DNA from: Methyloversatilis universalis FAM5
GTDB taxonomy: Bacteria; Pseudomonadota; Gammaproteobacteria; Burkholderiales; Rhodocyclaceae
Length of the DNA: 39,572 nt
Direction: 5' to 3'
Assembly (NCBI RefSeq): GCF_000214035.2
Contig: NZ_AFHG01000035.1
Location: 1 to 39,572, forward strand
Part shown: positions 1-8,029 of the stretch, one piece after another
How the letters are laid out: each line of letters starts with the position of its first letter
How positions within the stretch are numbered: the stretch's first letter is position 1
Position numbers and translations under genes: made by a program
Notes under the pieces: model-generated
Database searches by the model: none
The model's input: only the letters and a program-made list of their open reading frames with translations
What the model was told of the DNA's origin: nothing

Positions 1-587
1 GAATCGAGCACCTTCACGTTGGCGAACAGCTTTTTCACGAACTCCTTCGCGGTGGCGTCCGAGCCGCCCGGCTGCTTGGCCGCGTAGGCCCAGGCGGCGA
101 GGTAGTTCCAGCGCGCGCCGCCCGAGGTCTTGGGGTTGGGGGTGATGACCTCGACGCCGGGCCGGACCAGATCGTTCCAGTCCTTCAGGCCCTTGGGGTT
201 GCCCTTGCGCACCAGGAACACGATGGTGGAGGTGTAGGGCGAGGCGTTGTGGGGCAGGCGCTTCTGCCAGTCGGCGGGGATGAGCTTGCCGTTGTCGTGC
301 AGGGCATCGACGTCGTAGGCCAGGGCGAGGGTGACCACGTCGGCTTCGAGGCCGTCGATGACCGAGCGGGCCTGCTTGCCGGAGCCGCCGTGGGACTGCT
401 TGATGGTGACGTTGTCGCCGGATTTCGCCTTCCAGTGTTTGGCGAAGGCGGCGTTGAAGTCCTGATAGAGCTCGCGGGTCGGGTCGTAGGACACGTTGAG
501 CAGGGTGATGTCGGCGGCCAGGGCGCTGCCGGCGAGAGCGGTGCCGAGCAGCAGGCTGGCGGCGAGGGTACGCAGGGCGGTTTTCAT
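1..587 (-). CDS. sbp: Sulfate ABC transporter, periplasmic sulfate-binding protein (3' end beyond window)
   Basis: This is the N-terminal 195 residues of a periplasmic solute-binding protein of the Sbp/CysP family, which captures sulfate or thiosulfate for the CysTWA importer. The protein opens with a typical Sec signal peptide: MKTALR, a hydrophobic core, then a probable cleavage after AGSALA. The mature part begins [16 protein letters not shown], the characteristic start of this family. The motifs [20 protein letters not shown] and [15 protein letters not shown] are the conserved sulfate-binding loops. The ATG is preceded by a GGAG Shine-Dalgarno sequence about 7 nt upstream. The C-terminus lies beyond position 1, so a full gene (normally about 330 residues) cannot be verified. 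The family is clear; sulfate versus thiosulfate preference is not resolved. Confidence 0.93.
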   Translation of the reverse strand, partial: MKTALRTLAASLLLGTALAGSALAADITLLNVSYDPTRELYQDFNAAFAKHWKAKSGDNVTIKQSHGGSGKQARSVIDGLEADVVTLALAYDVDALHDNGKLIPADWQKRLPHNASPYTSTIVFLVRKGNPKGLKDWNDLVRPGVEVITPNPKTSGGARWNYLAAWAYAAKQPGGSDATAKEFVKKLFANVKVLD

Positions 588-791
588 GGTGGGGCTCCGT
601 GTGCGGTCAATCAATGCGATGGATTGCACTGTAGGGAGCCGCCCGGGCGGTGCGAACCAATTAAAAGTGCGCTGCTTTGCACCGCTTTTCTGCAAAGCTT
701 CTGAATTGCGGTGAGAAGGGATCGGGTGTCCGGAATCTTTCCCGGCCGGACATGGTCTGTCGCGCCGGACGCCCCTGTTCCGGACCCCGCC
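588..791. promoter_or_regulatory. Divergent intergenic region between sbp and the short photolyase gene
   Basis: This 204-bp spacer must hold the sbp promoter and the start of the photolyase cluster. It contains a perfect 12-nt palindrome, CCGCCCGGGCGG (639-650), and a 7-bp hairpin with arms TGTCCGG (727-733) and CCGGACA (746-752), about 40 nt before the photolyase ATG. An AT-richer patch lies around 655-700. I see no convincing -35/-10 pair on either strand. Sulfate-uptake genes are often under CysB, but I cannot identify a CysB site. Confidence 0.3.
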
Positions 792-1961
792 ATGAATGAC
801 CTGTTCCTGCCCGCAGTGCACGACGCCTTCGAGCCCACGCCTGCGGCAGCCCACGCCCGCATCGACGCGCTGGACCCCGCGCGCTACGCGCGCACCCGCA
901 ACCATCTCGACGGCGCGGTGAGCCGGCTGTCGCCCTACCTGACCCACGGCCTGGTCGACGTGCCTTCGGTGATCGCCCGCCTCGGGCAGCGCCATACGCT
1001 GACGCCGGCGGACAAGATCGTGTTCGAACTCGCCTGGCGCGAATACTTCCATCACCTGTGGCGGCACTGGGGCGACGGCATCCTGAGCGCCCGCCGGCCG
1101 GCGCCGGCCGCCCGCTACGCGGCCGAACTGCCGGCCGACGTGCGCGAGGGCCGCACCGGCGTGCCGGTGATCGACGCTTCGGTGCGCACGCTGTACGACA
1201 CCGGCTATCTGCACAACCACGCCCGCATGTGGCTGGCGAGCTATCTGGTGCATCTGCGCAAGACCGGCTGGCTGGCTGGCGCGACCTGGATGTACCGCCA
1301 TCTGCTGGACGGCGATCTGGCGTCCAACATGCTGTCCTGGCAATGGGTGGCCGGCACGCTGACCGGCAAGCCCTATCTGTTCAACGCCGAAAACGTGGCC
1401 CGTTACGCGCCGGCGCTGGCCAGCCGGGGCACGGCCATCGACGACAGTTACGAATCACTGGACCGGCGTGCCCGCCACGCGGCCGACTGCGGACCCGAGC
1501 CGGGCGCGCACACGGGTATCGAGGAGCCGGACGCCGGAGCGCCGCCCGCGGAATCCGCCGCGCTGCCGACCGGCGCAGACCCGGTATGGCTGGTGCACCC
1601 GTGGTCGCTGGGTGAGGTGCCGCCGGGCCATGTCGCGGTCGGCTGGATCGAACCCGGATTCCACGCGCGCTTCGGCTGGAGCGCCGCGCGCTGGGCCTTC
1701 GTGGCGGCGCGCATGCGCGCGCTGTGCGACAGCGTGGTGGTCGGCAATGCAGACCGTCTGAGGCTGCTGTGGCCGACCGCCCGGCTGAGCGCGCAGGCCA
1801 CGCTGAATCCATTCTATGCCGAGGCGCTGCGGGACGCCCGGGTGACGCTGCAGCCGGTGCCGCGCCAGTTCGACGATCCGCCCCGACCGCAGCCTTCGTT
1901 TTCCCGCTTCTGGCAGACGGTCGCGCCCGACGCGTCGACCGCCCGCCCCTGGCACCGCTGA
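792..1961 (+). CDS. Antenna-less photolyase/cryptochrome-like FAD-binding protein
   Basis: A 389-residue protein that starts directly in the helical FAD-binding domain of the photolyase/cryptochrome family and has no N-terminal alpha/beta antenna domain. Family motifs in order: [11 protein letters not shown] (44-54), [11 protein letters not shown] (79-89), [13 protein letters not shown] (122-134), NHARM (142-146) and [11 protein letters not shown] (179-189). By motif alignment with E. coli photolyase, two electron-transfer tryptophans are kept (W160, W183), while the distal one is Tyr139 (TGYLHN instead of GWMHN). After an acidic Ala/Pro linker (about 230-263) comes a further domain of about 110 residues. 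An in-frame reading extends 27 codons upstream, but ATG 792 begins the homologous part. It may repair DNA or act as a photoreceptor; the sequence does not decide. DUF3429 and a second photolyase follow directly. Confidence 0.8.
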   Translation: MNDLFLPAVHDAFEPTPAAAHARIDALDPARYARTRNHLDGAVSRLSPYLTHGLVDVPSVIARLGQRHTLTPADKIVFELAWREYFHHLWRHWGDGILSARRPAPAARYAAELPADVREGRTGVPVIDASVRTLYDTGYLHNHARMWLASYLVHLRKTGWLAGATWMYRHLLDGDLASNMLSWQWVAGTLTGKPYLFNAENVARYAPALASRGTAIDDSYESLDRRARHAADCGPEPGAHTGIEEPDAGAPPAESAALPTGADPVWLVHPWSLGEVPPGHVAVGWIEPGFHARFGWSAARWAFVAARMRALCDSVVVGNADRLRLLWPTARLSAQATLNPFYAEALRDARVTLQPVPRQFDDPPRPQPSFSRFWQTVAPDASTARPWHR

Positions 1962-1975
1962 TCATGGAGATGCGC

Positions 1976-2422
1976 ATGACCCTCAATCCGCAGGCGCGGC
2001 GGCCCGCGCAACTGCTCGGCCTCGCCGGGCTGATTCCTTTCGTCGGGCTGACGCTGGCACTGCTGGCCGGCTTCGACGCGCCCCGCACGCTGGCGCTGGC
2101 CCAGCTGGCCTACGCCGCCACCATCCTGAGTTTCGTTGGCGCGCTGCACTGGGGGCTGGCGCTCGCGGCGCCGCAGCTGGACGAAGCGGCCCAGTGGCGG
2201 GCACTCGGCTGGGGCGTGCTGCCGGCACTGATCGCCTGGTGCGCGCTGCTGGTGCCGCTGCCCACCGGTCTGTGGCTGATGGCCGCGCTGGTGCCCGCCT
2301 GTGCCTGGATGGACGCGCAGCTCGCGCGTCAGCTCGGCCTGGCGTCCTGGTATCTGCGCCTGCGGCTGACGCTCAGCGCGGTGGTGGCGCCCTGTCTGGC
2401 GCTGTCGGCGCTGGCGGTCTGA
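1976..2422 (+). CDS. DUF3429 family integral membrane protein
   Basis: A 148-residue hydrophobic protein with about five predicted membrane segments. The segments are separated by short polar loops, and SFVGALHWGLAL lies in the second; this GALHWG motif is typical of DUF3429. I chose ATG 1976 because GGAG (1966-1969) lies 6 nt before it; in-frame ATGs at 1964 and 1970 have no such site. It begins 14 nt after the upstream photolyase-like gene and ends 6 nt before the next photolyase, so the three are almost certainly co-transcribed. The biochemical function of DUF3429 is not known to me. Its position between two photolyase genes suggests a role in the light or photodamage response, which is inference only. 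Confidence 0.8.
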   Translation: MTLNPQARRPAQLLGLAGLIPFVGLTLALLAGFDAPRTLALAQLAYAATILSFVGALHWGLALAAPQLDEAAQWRALGWGVLPALIAWCALLVPLPTGLWLMAALVPACAWMDAQLARQLGLASWYLRLRLTLSAVVAPCLALSALAV

Positions 2423-2428
2423 TCACCG

Positions 2429-3976
2429 ATGCAGCTGGTGTGGTTCAAGCGCGACCTGCGCATTCACGACCACGCGCCGCTGCGAGCGGCCGCCGCCGCC
2501 GGCCCGGTGCTCGCGCTGTACGTACATGAGCCGTCACTGCTCGCGCAGCCCGAGATGGATGCACGCCATGCGGGCTTCCTGCGCGAGGCGCTGGACGACC
2601 TGACACGTCGGCTGCAGATGCTGGGCCTGTCGCTGCTGCAGTTGCGCGGCGACATGCCGGCGGTGCTGGATGCGCTGCACCGTGCGACCCCGGTCAGCGC
2701 GCTGTGGAGCCACGAAGAGACCGGCACGCTGGCCAGCTTCGCGCGCGACCGGGCGGTCGCCGACTGGTGCCGCGCGCACGGCGTGCCCTGGCATGAGAGC
2801 CCGAATGGCGGCGTGGTGCGCCGGCTGCGCGACCGCGACCGCTGGTCCGACCTCTGGCTGTCGCGCATGACGCCTGCACCGCTGCCGCCGCCTGCGCACA
2901 TCGAAGCGGCGGCTCATCCGCTGGCCGGTCTGCAGTCCACGCCGGACCCGCTGGCGCTCGGCGTGGCCGGGGCTGACATCGCCGGTCGCCAGCGCGCCGG
3001 TCGCCGGCAGGCGCTGGCCGAGCTGGACACCTTCCTGTCCGAGCGGCTGCCGCGCTATCGCCGCGGCATGTCCAGTCCGCTCAGCGGCGAGCACGACTGT
3101 TCGCGGCTGTCGCCGCATCTGGCTTTCGGTACGCTGTCGCTGCGCGAGGTGGTGCACGCGGTATGGCGGGCGCGCGCCCGCTGGCTGGCCCGTCTGCCCG
3201 GCCCGGATCAGGCGGCGGCGCTGGCCGGGCTGAAATCCTTCGAAAGCCGGTTGCACTGGCAGGCGCATTTCATTCAGAAGCTGGAATCGGAACCGGAGAT
3301 CGAACTGCGCGCGGTGAACCGCCTGTACGACGGTCTGCGCGAGGCAGATTTTTCAGCCTCGCGGCACGCCGCCTGGTGCGCCGGTGAAACCGGATTTCCG
3401 TTCATCGACGCCTGCATGCGCGCGCTCGCGGCGACCGGCTGGATCAACTTCCGCATGCGCGCCATGCTGGTGGCTTTCTCGTCCTACCAGCTGTGGAATC
3501 ACTGGCGCGAACCCGGCCTGCATCTGGCGCGCCAGTTCACCGACTTCGAGCCGGGCATTCACTGGCCGCAGGTACAGATGCAGTCCGGTGTGACCGGCAT
3601 CAACACGCTGCGCATCTACAACCCGGTCAAGCAGCAGACCGATCAGGACCCGAAAGGCATTTTCGTGCGCCGCTGGCTGCCGGAACTGGCGCGCGTGCCG
3701 CTGGCGCTGCTGGCCGAGCCCTGGCGCATGGACGCCGCACAGCAGCGGGAGGCCGGCTGCGTGATCGGCCGCGACTATCCGGCGCCGGTGGTCGATCACC
3801 TGGCGGCGGCCCGGGCCGCGCGCGACGCGGTGTGGGCGGTCCGCCGGCAGCCGGACGCGGCCGGTGAGGCGCGCCGGGTGTATCTGCAGCACGGGAGTCG
3901 CAATCCGAACCGTGAAGGATCGCCGCGACGTGGCCGGAAGCCGGCCGACGACGGCCAGATGGGTTTCGGCTTCTGA
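2429..3976 (+). CDS. Deoxyribodipyrimidine photolyase / cryptochrome, full length
   Basis: A 515-residue flavoprotein of the photolyase/cryptochrome superfamily, expected to repair UV pyrimidine dimers using FADH and light. The N-terminal alpha/beta antenna domain starts at residue 1 (LVWFKRDLRIHDHAPL) and runs to about 130. The helical FAD domain follows from about 220, with SRLSPHLAFGTLSLREV and GFPFIDACMRALAATGWINF. The electron-transfer tryptophans are probably W338, W359 (NHWREPG) and W379 (GIHWPQ). The active-site segment reads WINFRMR rather than the WMHNR of classical CPD photolyases, so this belongs to a proteobacterial subgroup and I do not assign phrB. The C-terminal tail after about 480 is basic and unstructured. 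It is last in the three-gene + strand cluster and faces a convergent gene only 15 bp away. Confidence 0.88.
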   Translation: MQLVWFKRDLRIHDHAPLRAAAAAGPVLALYVHEPSLLAQPEMDARHAGFLREALDDLTRRLQMLGLSLLQLRGDMPAVLDALHRATPVSALWSHEETGTLASFARDRAVADWCRAHGVPWHESPNGGVVRRLRDRDRWSDLWLSRMTPAPLPPPAHIEAAAHPLAGLQSTPDPLALGVAGADIAGRQRAGRRQALAELDTFLSERLPRYRRGMSSPLSGEHDCSRLSPHLAFGTLSLREVVHAVWRARARWLARLPGPDQAAALAGLKSFESRLHWQAHFIQKLESEPEIELRAVNRLYDGLREADFSASRHAAWCAGETGFPFIDACMRALAATGWINFRMRAMLVAFSSYQLWNHWREPGLHLARQFTDFEPGIHWPQVQMQSGVTGINTLRIYNPVKQQTDQDPKGIFVRRWLPELARVPLALLAEPWRMDAAQQREAGCVIGRDYPAPVVDHLAAARAARDAVWAVRRQPDAAGEARRVYLQHGSRNPNREGSPRRGRKPADDGQMGFGF

Positions 3977-3991
3977 CCGTCGCCCGCGCGC

Positions 3992-5167
3992 TCAGTCGCC
4001 CAGCGCCTGTTCCAGATCGGCGATCAGGTCGCCCGCGTCTTCCAGACCGATGGACAGCCGCAGCATGGCGTCCGGAATGCCGCGCCGGGCGCGCTCTTCC
4101 GGCGTGATGCCGTGGTGGGTGGTGGTGCAGGGCTGGGTGACCAGACTTTCGACGCCACCCAGACTGGGCGCCAGCCGGATCAGCTTCAGCCGGTCGGCGA
4201 CCCGGGTCGCGTCGTCGCGCCCGCCGCGCACGACGATGCTCAGCATGCCGCCGAAACCGTTCATCTGCGTTTTCGCCAGCGCGTGACCCGGCGCGTCCGG
4301 CAGGCCGGGGTAGTGCACCCGCGCAATCTTCGGATGGCGCGCCATCGCTTCGGCCACCGCCTGCGCATTGGCGTTGTGCTGACGCACCCGGACCACCAGC
4401 GTGCGCAGGCTGCGTGACAGCAGTGCGCAGGTTTCGGGAGACGGCACCGTGCCCAGATTCTTGCGCCAGGCCCACACCGGCTCGAGCAGCGCGCGGCTGC
4501 CCATCAGCACGCCGGCGGTGAGGTCGCTGTGGCCGCCGAGGTATTTGGTGGCGCTGTGCATCACGATGTCCGCCCCCAGCTCCAGCGGTCGCTGGTTCAC
4601 CGGCGAGGCGAAGGTGTTGTCGATCGCGACCAGCGCGCCGTGGGCATGTGCGCGCGCGGCCATGGCACGGATGTCGACGATGTCCAGCGTCGGATTGGTC
4701 GGCGTTTCGAAGAACACCAGTTTCACGCCGTCGGCCAGCAGCGCATCCAGCCGGTCGGTCTCGTGGCCGAGGATGCAGTGGGTGCGCAGACCGAGGCCGG
4801 GCAGCTGCCTTTCAAGCAGCTCCAGCGTGCCGCCGTAGGCGTCGCCGACGCACACGATGCCATCGCGGCCGTGGGTCAGGAAGAGGGCGCTCAGCGCCGC
4901 CATGCCGGAGGCGAACACCCAGGCCGCCTCGGCGCTTTCCAGCCCGGCCAGTGTTTCCTCGAGCGCGAAAATGGTGGGGTTCAGGCCGTAGCGGGTGTAC
5001 AGCCCGCCGCGGGTGCGGCCGTCGATCACGTCGAGCAGATCAGCGGTGGAGGCGAAACCGAAGGTGGTGGTGTTGTAGACCGGGGGATAGGGGCTGCCGT
5101 AGGCGTCATCCGCGGTATGGCCGTGGATGGCGCGGGTGGCGAGCCGCTGGGGAGGCGTGTCAGACAT
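3992..5167 (-). CDS. Trans-sulfuration PLP enzyme (cystathionine gamma-synthase / beta-lyase type)
   Basis: A 391-residue enzyme of the Cys/Met-metabolism PLP family (fold type I). These enzymes act on cystathionine, O-acyl-homoserine or homocysteine in methionine and cysteine interconversion. The PLP lysine is K208 in SATKYLGGHSD. Other family marks are the YTRYGLNPT phosphate-binding segment near the N-terminus, VFASGMAALSAL, FETPTNPTLDIVDI, and the C-terminal APSLGGVESLVTQP. A reading start 16 codons upstream exists, but MSDTPPQRLATRAIH is where family similarity begins, with a GGAT site ahead of it. Members with different reactions share these motifs, so gamma-synthase, beta-lyase and gamma-lyase cannot be separated here. 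It stands alone, convergent with the photolyase gene. Confidence 0.85.
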   Translation of the reverse strand: MSDTPPQRLATRAIHGHTADDAYGSPYPPVYNTTTFGFASTADLLDVIDGRTRGGLYTRYGLNPTIFALEETLAGLESAEAAWVFASGMAALSALFLTHGRDGIVCVGDAYGGTLELLERQLPGLGLRTHCILGHETDRLDALLADGVKLVFFETPTNPTLDIVDIRAMAARAHAHGALVAIDNTFASPVNQRPLELGADIVMHSATKYLGGHSDLTAGVLMGSRALLEPVWAWRKNLGTVPSPETCALLSRSLRTLVVRVRQHNANAQAVAEAMARHPKIARVHYPGLPDAPGHALAKTQMNGFGGMLSIVVRGGRDDATRVADRLKLIRLAPSLGGVESLVTQPCTTTHHGITPEERARRGIPDAMLRLSIGLEDAGDLIADLEQALGD

Positions 5168-5318
5168 GGGGCGTATCCTGCAGACGGAAGTCCGAAGGAT
5201 ACGCCTGCACCGCATTGGTGCGCATAGACGGAATCAAGGCCACCTTTACGTCCGCATCAAATGGCTCGAACCGGACGTGGTTCCTGAAGCCGCTTTCCTG
5301 CGGACTTCAAGATGGACC

Positions 5319-5795
5319 TCAGTACGGATAGCCGGGACGCGCGTTGGCCTGCGTACCGTTGTCCTTTGCCGGCGACTTTTCATCGCGGCGGTCCACCGTG
5401 ACCGACTCGCCCATGCGCAGAGCGAGGTCGTTCGGATAGTCGTAGCCGGTGCCCTTGTTGTGGTCGATGATGGCGCCGATGCCGCCGCCCAGAATGATGT
5501 TGCCCCACATGCCGCCAGCGGAGCGCGAGATGGCGCGCAGGAAGCCGGCGCTCATGCCGTCCTTCTGGCATTCGACGCTCAGGTCTTCGGCGGAGCGACG
5601 CACCATGACGTTGCCCGGCGATTTGGCGTTCCAGCTGCCCTTGTCGTTCTTGAGTTCGCACTTGGCGTTCTCGACGACGTCGCCGTTCTGGTCACGGGTG
5701 GTCAGCGTGACGGTCTGCATCTCGTTCGAGGTGATGGTTGCGCAACCGCCGCTCAGTGCGATGGCGAAGCAGAGCAGGGGGAGTGATGTCTTCAA
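5319..5795 (-). CDS. Small predicted lipoprotein, TTG start
   Basis: A 158-residue protein with a lipoprotein signal: MKTSLPLLCFAIALSGGC, in which LSGGC is a lipobox and Cys18 the lipidation site. The following CATITSNEMQTVTL resembles other small outer-membrane lipoproteins of unknown role. A Gly/Ile-rich stretch (GGMWGNIILGGGIGAIID) at about 92-109 could insert in or lie on the membrane. Two further cysteines (about 46 and 76) could form a disulfide. The start is TTG at 5795; no ATG is available near the signal peptide, and a GAGG site lies 8 nt upstream, which supports it. I do not recognise a function. It lies 151 bp upstream of the PLP-enzyme start and may have its own promoter. Confidence 0.75.
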   Translation of the reverse strand: MKTSLPLLCFAIALSGGCATITSNEMQTVTLTTRDQNGDVVENAKCELKNDKGSWNAKSPGNVMVRRSAEDLSVECQKDGMSAGFLRAISRSAGGMWGNIILGGGIGAIIDHNKGTGYDYPNDLALRMGESVTVDRRDEKSPAKDNGTQANARPGYPY

Positions 5796-5828
5796 GTGCG
5801 GATCCTCGGCGTATCGAGCCCCGCCGGG

Positions 5829-5856
5829 TCGTTGTATGACTTTCGATATATGTCAA
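5829..5856 (-). promoter_or_regulatory. Possible promoter of the small lipoprotein gene
   Basis: On the minus strand a perfect TTGACA hexamer (5851-5856) lies about 56 nt before the TTG start. The downstream -10 is poor: CAACGA (5829-5834) at 16 bp or TACAAC (5831-5836) at 14 bp. The surrounding DNA is unusually AT-rich for this window, which fits a promoter, but the assignment is weak. Confidence 0.3.
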
Positions 5857-5986
5857 AAGAATGAATGGGCGCGGGGCGCGCGAACTATAGACGATGAATG
5901 CACGAAGCATTTCGCGATGACGTATTTTTACAAACCTCATGCGAGGACCCAGAACACGTAAATGCCCTGCGGAAGGCCTGAGTGAA

Positions 5987-6006
5987 GGCCCGATAACGGA
6001 CGGGCC
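5987..6006 (-). terminator. Hairpin downstream of the FHA-cyclase gene
   Basis: Arms GGCCCG (5987-5992) and CGGGCC (6001-6006) form a 6-bp GC stem with an 8-nt loop, 3 nt beyond the cyclase stop codon. Read on the minus strand it is followed by TTCACT rather than a clean U-run, so termination is plausible but may be inefficient. Confidence 0.4.
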
Positions 6007-6009
6007 GTA

Positions 6010-6903
6010 TCAGCCCAGGCAGAAGAACTCGACCACGTCGCTCGCTGCGCTGCGCGGCGAGCCGAAAGCCAGCCAGCCGTGGCCGTCGATCACCACCTCT
6101 TCGCGGGTGAGCGCGAATTCGTGCTGGCCCTCGATGGTGACGAAGGTGCCGTTGCTCGAGCGGTCGGTGAGGATGAAACGGTCGCGGCGGAATTCGAGGT
6201 CGCAGTGCTGGCGGGAGGCGCGCGCATCCTTGACCAGGATGTCGACGCCAGCGTCACGCCCCATGCGCAGCCGCGTATGCTCCGCGCCCACCAGCCACAC
6301 GCGGCCGCCGTGATACACCCGCATTTCCTGCTTGCCGGTGTTCAGGTTGAGGCCGCCGATATGGGTGACGTGTTCGGAATGTTCGCAGCGCAGTTCGCAC
6401 ATTTCGACCGAACGCGCGACCCCCTTGACCACGCGCGGCGGCATCGGCCGCACCATGTGCTGGAAGTGCTCGGACAGCCGCACTGCGGCTTCGGTCGATA
6501 CGATGGCGCGGCCGTGGCTGCCCAGTTCGGACAGGCGGGCTGCGATATTCACCGACTCGCCGTAGATGTCGTCGCCGGTCTCGATCACCGGGCCAAAATG
6601 AAAGCCGGTGCGCACGCCGAGCGAGAAGTGGTGGGCCAGCGGCAGCCCGCTGATGTCGCGGTGGATGGCCAGCGCGGTATCGGCGGCATGGTCGCAGGCG
6701 CGGAAAGTGGCCAGCAGACCGTCGCCGGTCATCTTGATGACGCGGCCCGAACTGCCGACCACCGAGTCGCGCATCGCACGCAGGCAGCGATCGATCAGCG
6801 CGAACGCCGCGGTGTCACCCATGCGCTCATAGAGCTGGGTGCTGCCCACCAGATCGGCGAACAGCACGGCGCATTCTTTCGAGACGGGCGGTACGCGGCT
6901 CAT
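6010..6903 (-). CDS. Class III nucleotide cyclase with C-terminal FHA domain
   Basis: A 297-residue cytosolic protein. Residues 8-185 are a class III cyclase catalytic domain. The metal-binding aspartates are D17 (LFADLVGST) and D61 (KMTGDG). The adenine-selecting pair is K57 and D112, and the transition-state residues are N119 and R123 (ESVNIAARL). All required residues are present, so adenylate cyclase activity is expected. Residues about 215-285 form an FHA phosphothreonine-binding domain (LRMGR, SRQH, SSNGTF). The ATG follows the CoA-lyase stop by 6 nt, and its Shine-Dalgarno GAGG overlaps that stop, so the two are translated from one message. FHA on a cyclase suggests control by a Ser/Thr kinase or by phosphoprotein binding. 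No kinase gene is in the window. Confidence 0.88.
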   Translation of the reverse strand: MSRVPPVSKECAVLFADLVGSTQLYERMGDTAAFALIDRCLRAMRDSVVGSSGRVIKMTGDGLLATFRACDHAADTALAIHRDISGLPLAHHFSLGVRTGFHFGPVIETGDDIYGESVNIAARLSELGSHGRAIVSTEAAVRLSEHFQHMVRPMPPRVVKGVARSVEMCELRCEHSEHVTHIGGLNLNTGKQEMRVYHGGRVWLVGAEHTRLRMGRDAGVDILVKDARASRQHCDLEFRRDRFILTDRSSNGTFVTIEGQHEFALTREEVVIDGHGWLAFGSPRSAASDVVEFFCLG

Positions 6904-6909
6904 GTGTCC

Positions 6910-7902
6910 TCAGGCGAAGAAGCGGCTGCGCACGTCGTCCGGCAGCGGTACGCCGGTGGCGTGGGCGCGTGCGAGCAGCTCCCAATAGTAGCGATAGGAG
7001 GCGCGGTCGTGCAGCGTGTCGTGATGCCGGGTCGGGCCCCAGCTCGCGTCCTGCGCACCGCAGAGGATGGCGATCGCGTCCTCGACCTCGCTGAAATCCG
7101 GCCGCATTTCTTCGACGATGGGCAGGATCTGGTTCGGATGGATGCTCCACATGCGCATGAAGCCGAACTGGCGGCGCGCCTGCCGCGCGTCATTGCGGAT
7201 GAAGTCGATGTCGCGGATTTCGGTAGTGACGTTGTGCGTCGGCACCACGCCGCAGCCGTGTGCGGCAGCAGCGATCTCGCATTTCGTGCGCACGATGATC
7301 GGGTGCTCGAACTGGGTCGGGCTCTTCATCGCGTTGCCGGGCAGGGCGCCGTGGTGCGCGCTGACGAAATCCATCAGGCCGAGGTCGATCGATTCCACCC
7401 GGTCGAGCGATGCGATGTCCCACACCTGGCGCAGCGCGCCGTGGCTTTCGATCAGCACGTGCACCGGAATCTTCCGCCTGAGGCCGGCCAGTGTTTCGCA
7501 GCTGCGCAGCCAGTCGGTCTGCACCTTCACGTCGTCGGCCGAGCGTGCCTTGGGCAGCGTGATGAAGGCCAGCCTGTCGCCGGCTTCGCCGACGATCACT
7601 TCCATGTCGGCTTTCCAGTGCGCGTGGGTCACGTCGTGGATGCGCACGCCCACCCGGCCGAACAGGTTGTCATCACCGGCGATGACCGCAGCGCACAAGC
7701 GGCGGTGGTCGACCTCGTTGCCGGCGGCCGCACCGTCCTCACAGTCGCAGGTCACGTCGAAGATCGGCCCCAGTTCGGCCTGCAGCGCGAGCGCCTTGCG
7801 CATCAGCTTTTCCGAGCCGGCGTAGTGGTCGACCGCGGGCAGGATGGGGAAGGGCTTTTCGCCCTGATACAGGACTTCGCGCGGATGGACGACGGCATTC
7901 AT
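6910..7902 (-). CDS. Malyl-CoA lyase-like CoA ester lyase (HpcH/HpaI aldolase / CitE superfamily)
   Basis: A 330-residue TIM-barrel lyase of the CitE/malyl-CoA lyase group, which cleaves or forms 3-hydroxyacyl-CoA esters such as malyl-CoA, beta-methylmalyl-CoA or citramalyl-CoA. Seen: DVTCDCEDGAAAG (metal and CoA site), ITLPKARSADDV, LIESHGALRQVWDIASL, LGLMDFVSAHHGALP and MRMWSIHPNQI, all strongly malyl-CoA lyase-like. It lies downstream of mdh on the same strand, which fits a C4-acid role (glyoxylate plus acetyl-CoA). A terminator-like hairpin separates them. The Shine-Dalgarno CGGAG is just downstream of that hairpin. The exact substrate cannot be told from sequence; in a methylotroph it could serve the serine cycle or the ethylmalonyl-CoA pathway. 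Confidence 0.85.
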   Translation of the reverse strand: MNAVVHPREVLYQGEKPFPILPAVDHYAGSEKLMRKALALQAELGPIFDVTCDCEDGAAAGNEVDHRRLCAAVIAGDDNLFGRVGVRIHDVTHAHWKADMEVIVGEAGDRLAFITLPKARSADDVKVQTDWLRSCETLAGLRRKIPVHVLIESHGALRQVWDIASLDRVESIDLGLMDFVSAHHGALPGNAMKSPTQFEHPIIVRTKCEIAAAAHGCGVVPTHNVTTEIRDIDFIRNDARQARRQFGFMRMWSIHPNQILPIVEEMRPDFSEVEDAIAILCGAQDASWGPTRHHDTLHDRASYRYYWELLARAHATGVPLPDDVRSRFFA

Positions 7903-7920
7903 GCGGACAACTCCGGCATA

Positions 7921-7949
7921 AAAAAAGCGGCCACGTTACCGGGCCGCTT
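7921..7949 (-). terminator. Rho-independent terminator downstream of mdh
   Basis: On the minus strand an 8-bp stem, AAGCGGCC (7942-7949) pairing with GGCCGCTT (7925-7932), runs straight into six T residues (7921-7926). This is the best intrinsic terminator in the window. It lies about 80 nt after the mdh stop and only 18 nt before the CoA-lyase ATG, so it may act as an attenuator for that gene. Confidence 0.8.
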
Positions 7950-8029
7950 CTTCCGATTCAATGCTGCGTCGCCGCATGCCGACCCGGTGGGAACAGGGTG
8001 ACACGCGGACGGTACGCAGCACCGTGGCA

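Noticed and set aside
6079-8001. A 640-codon + strand open frame across the cyclase and CoA-lyase genes
   Set aside because: It spans two well-supported genes on the other strand and has no motif of its own.
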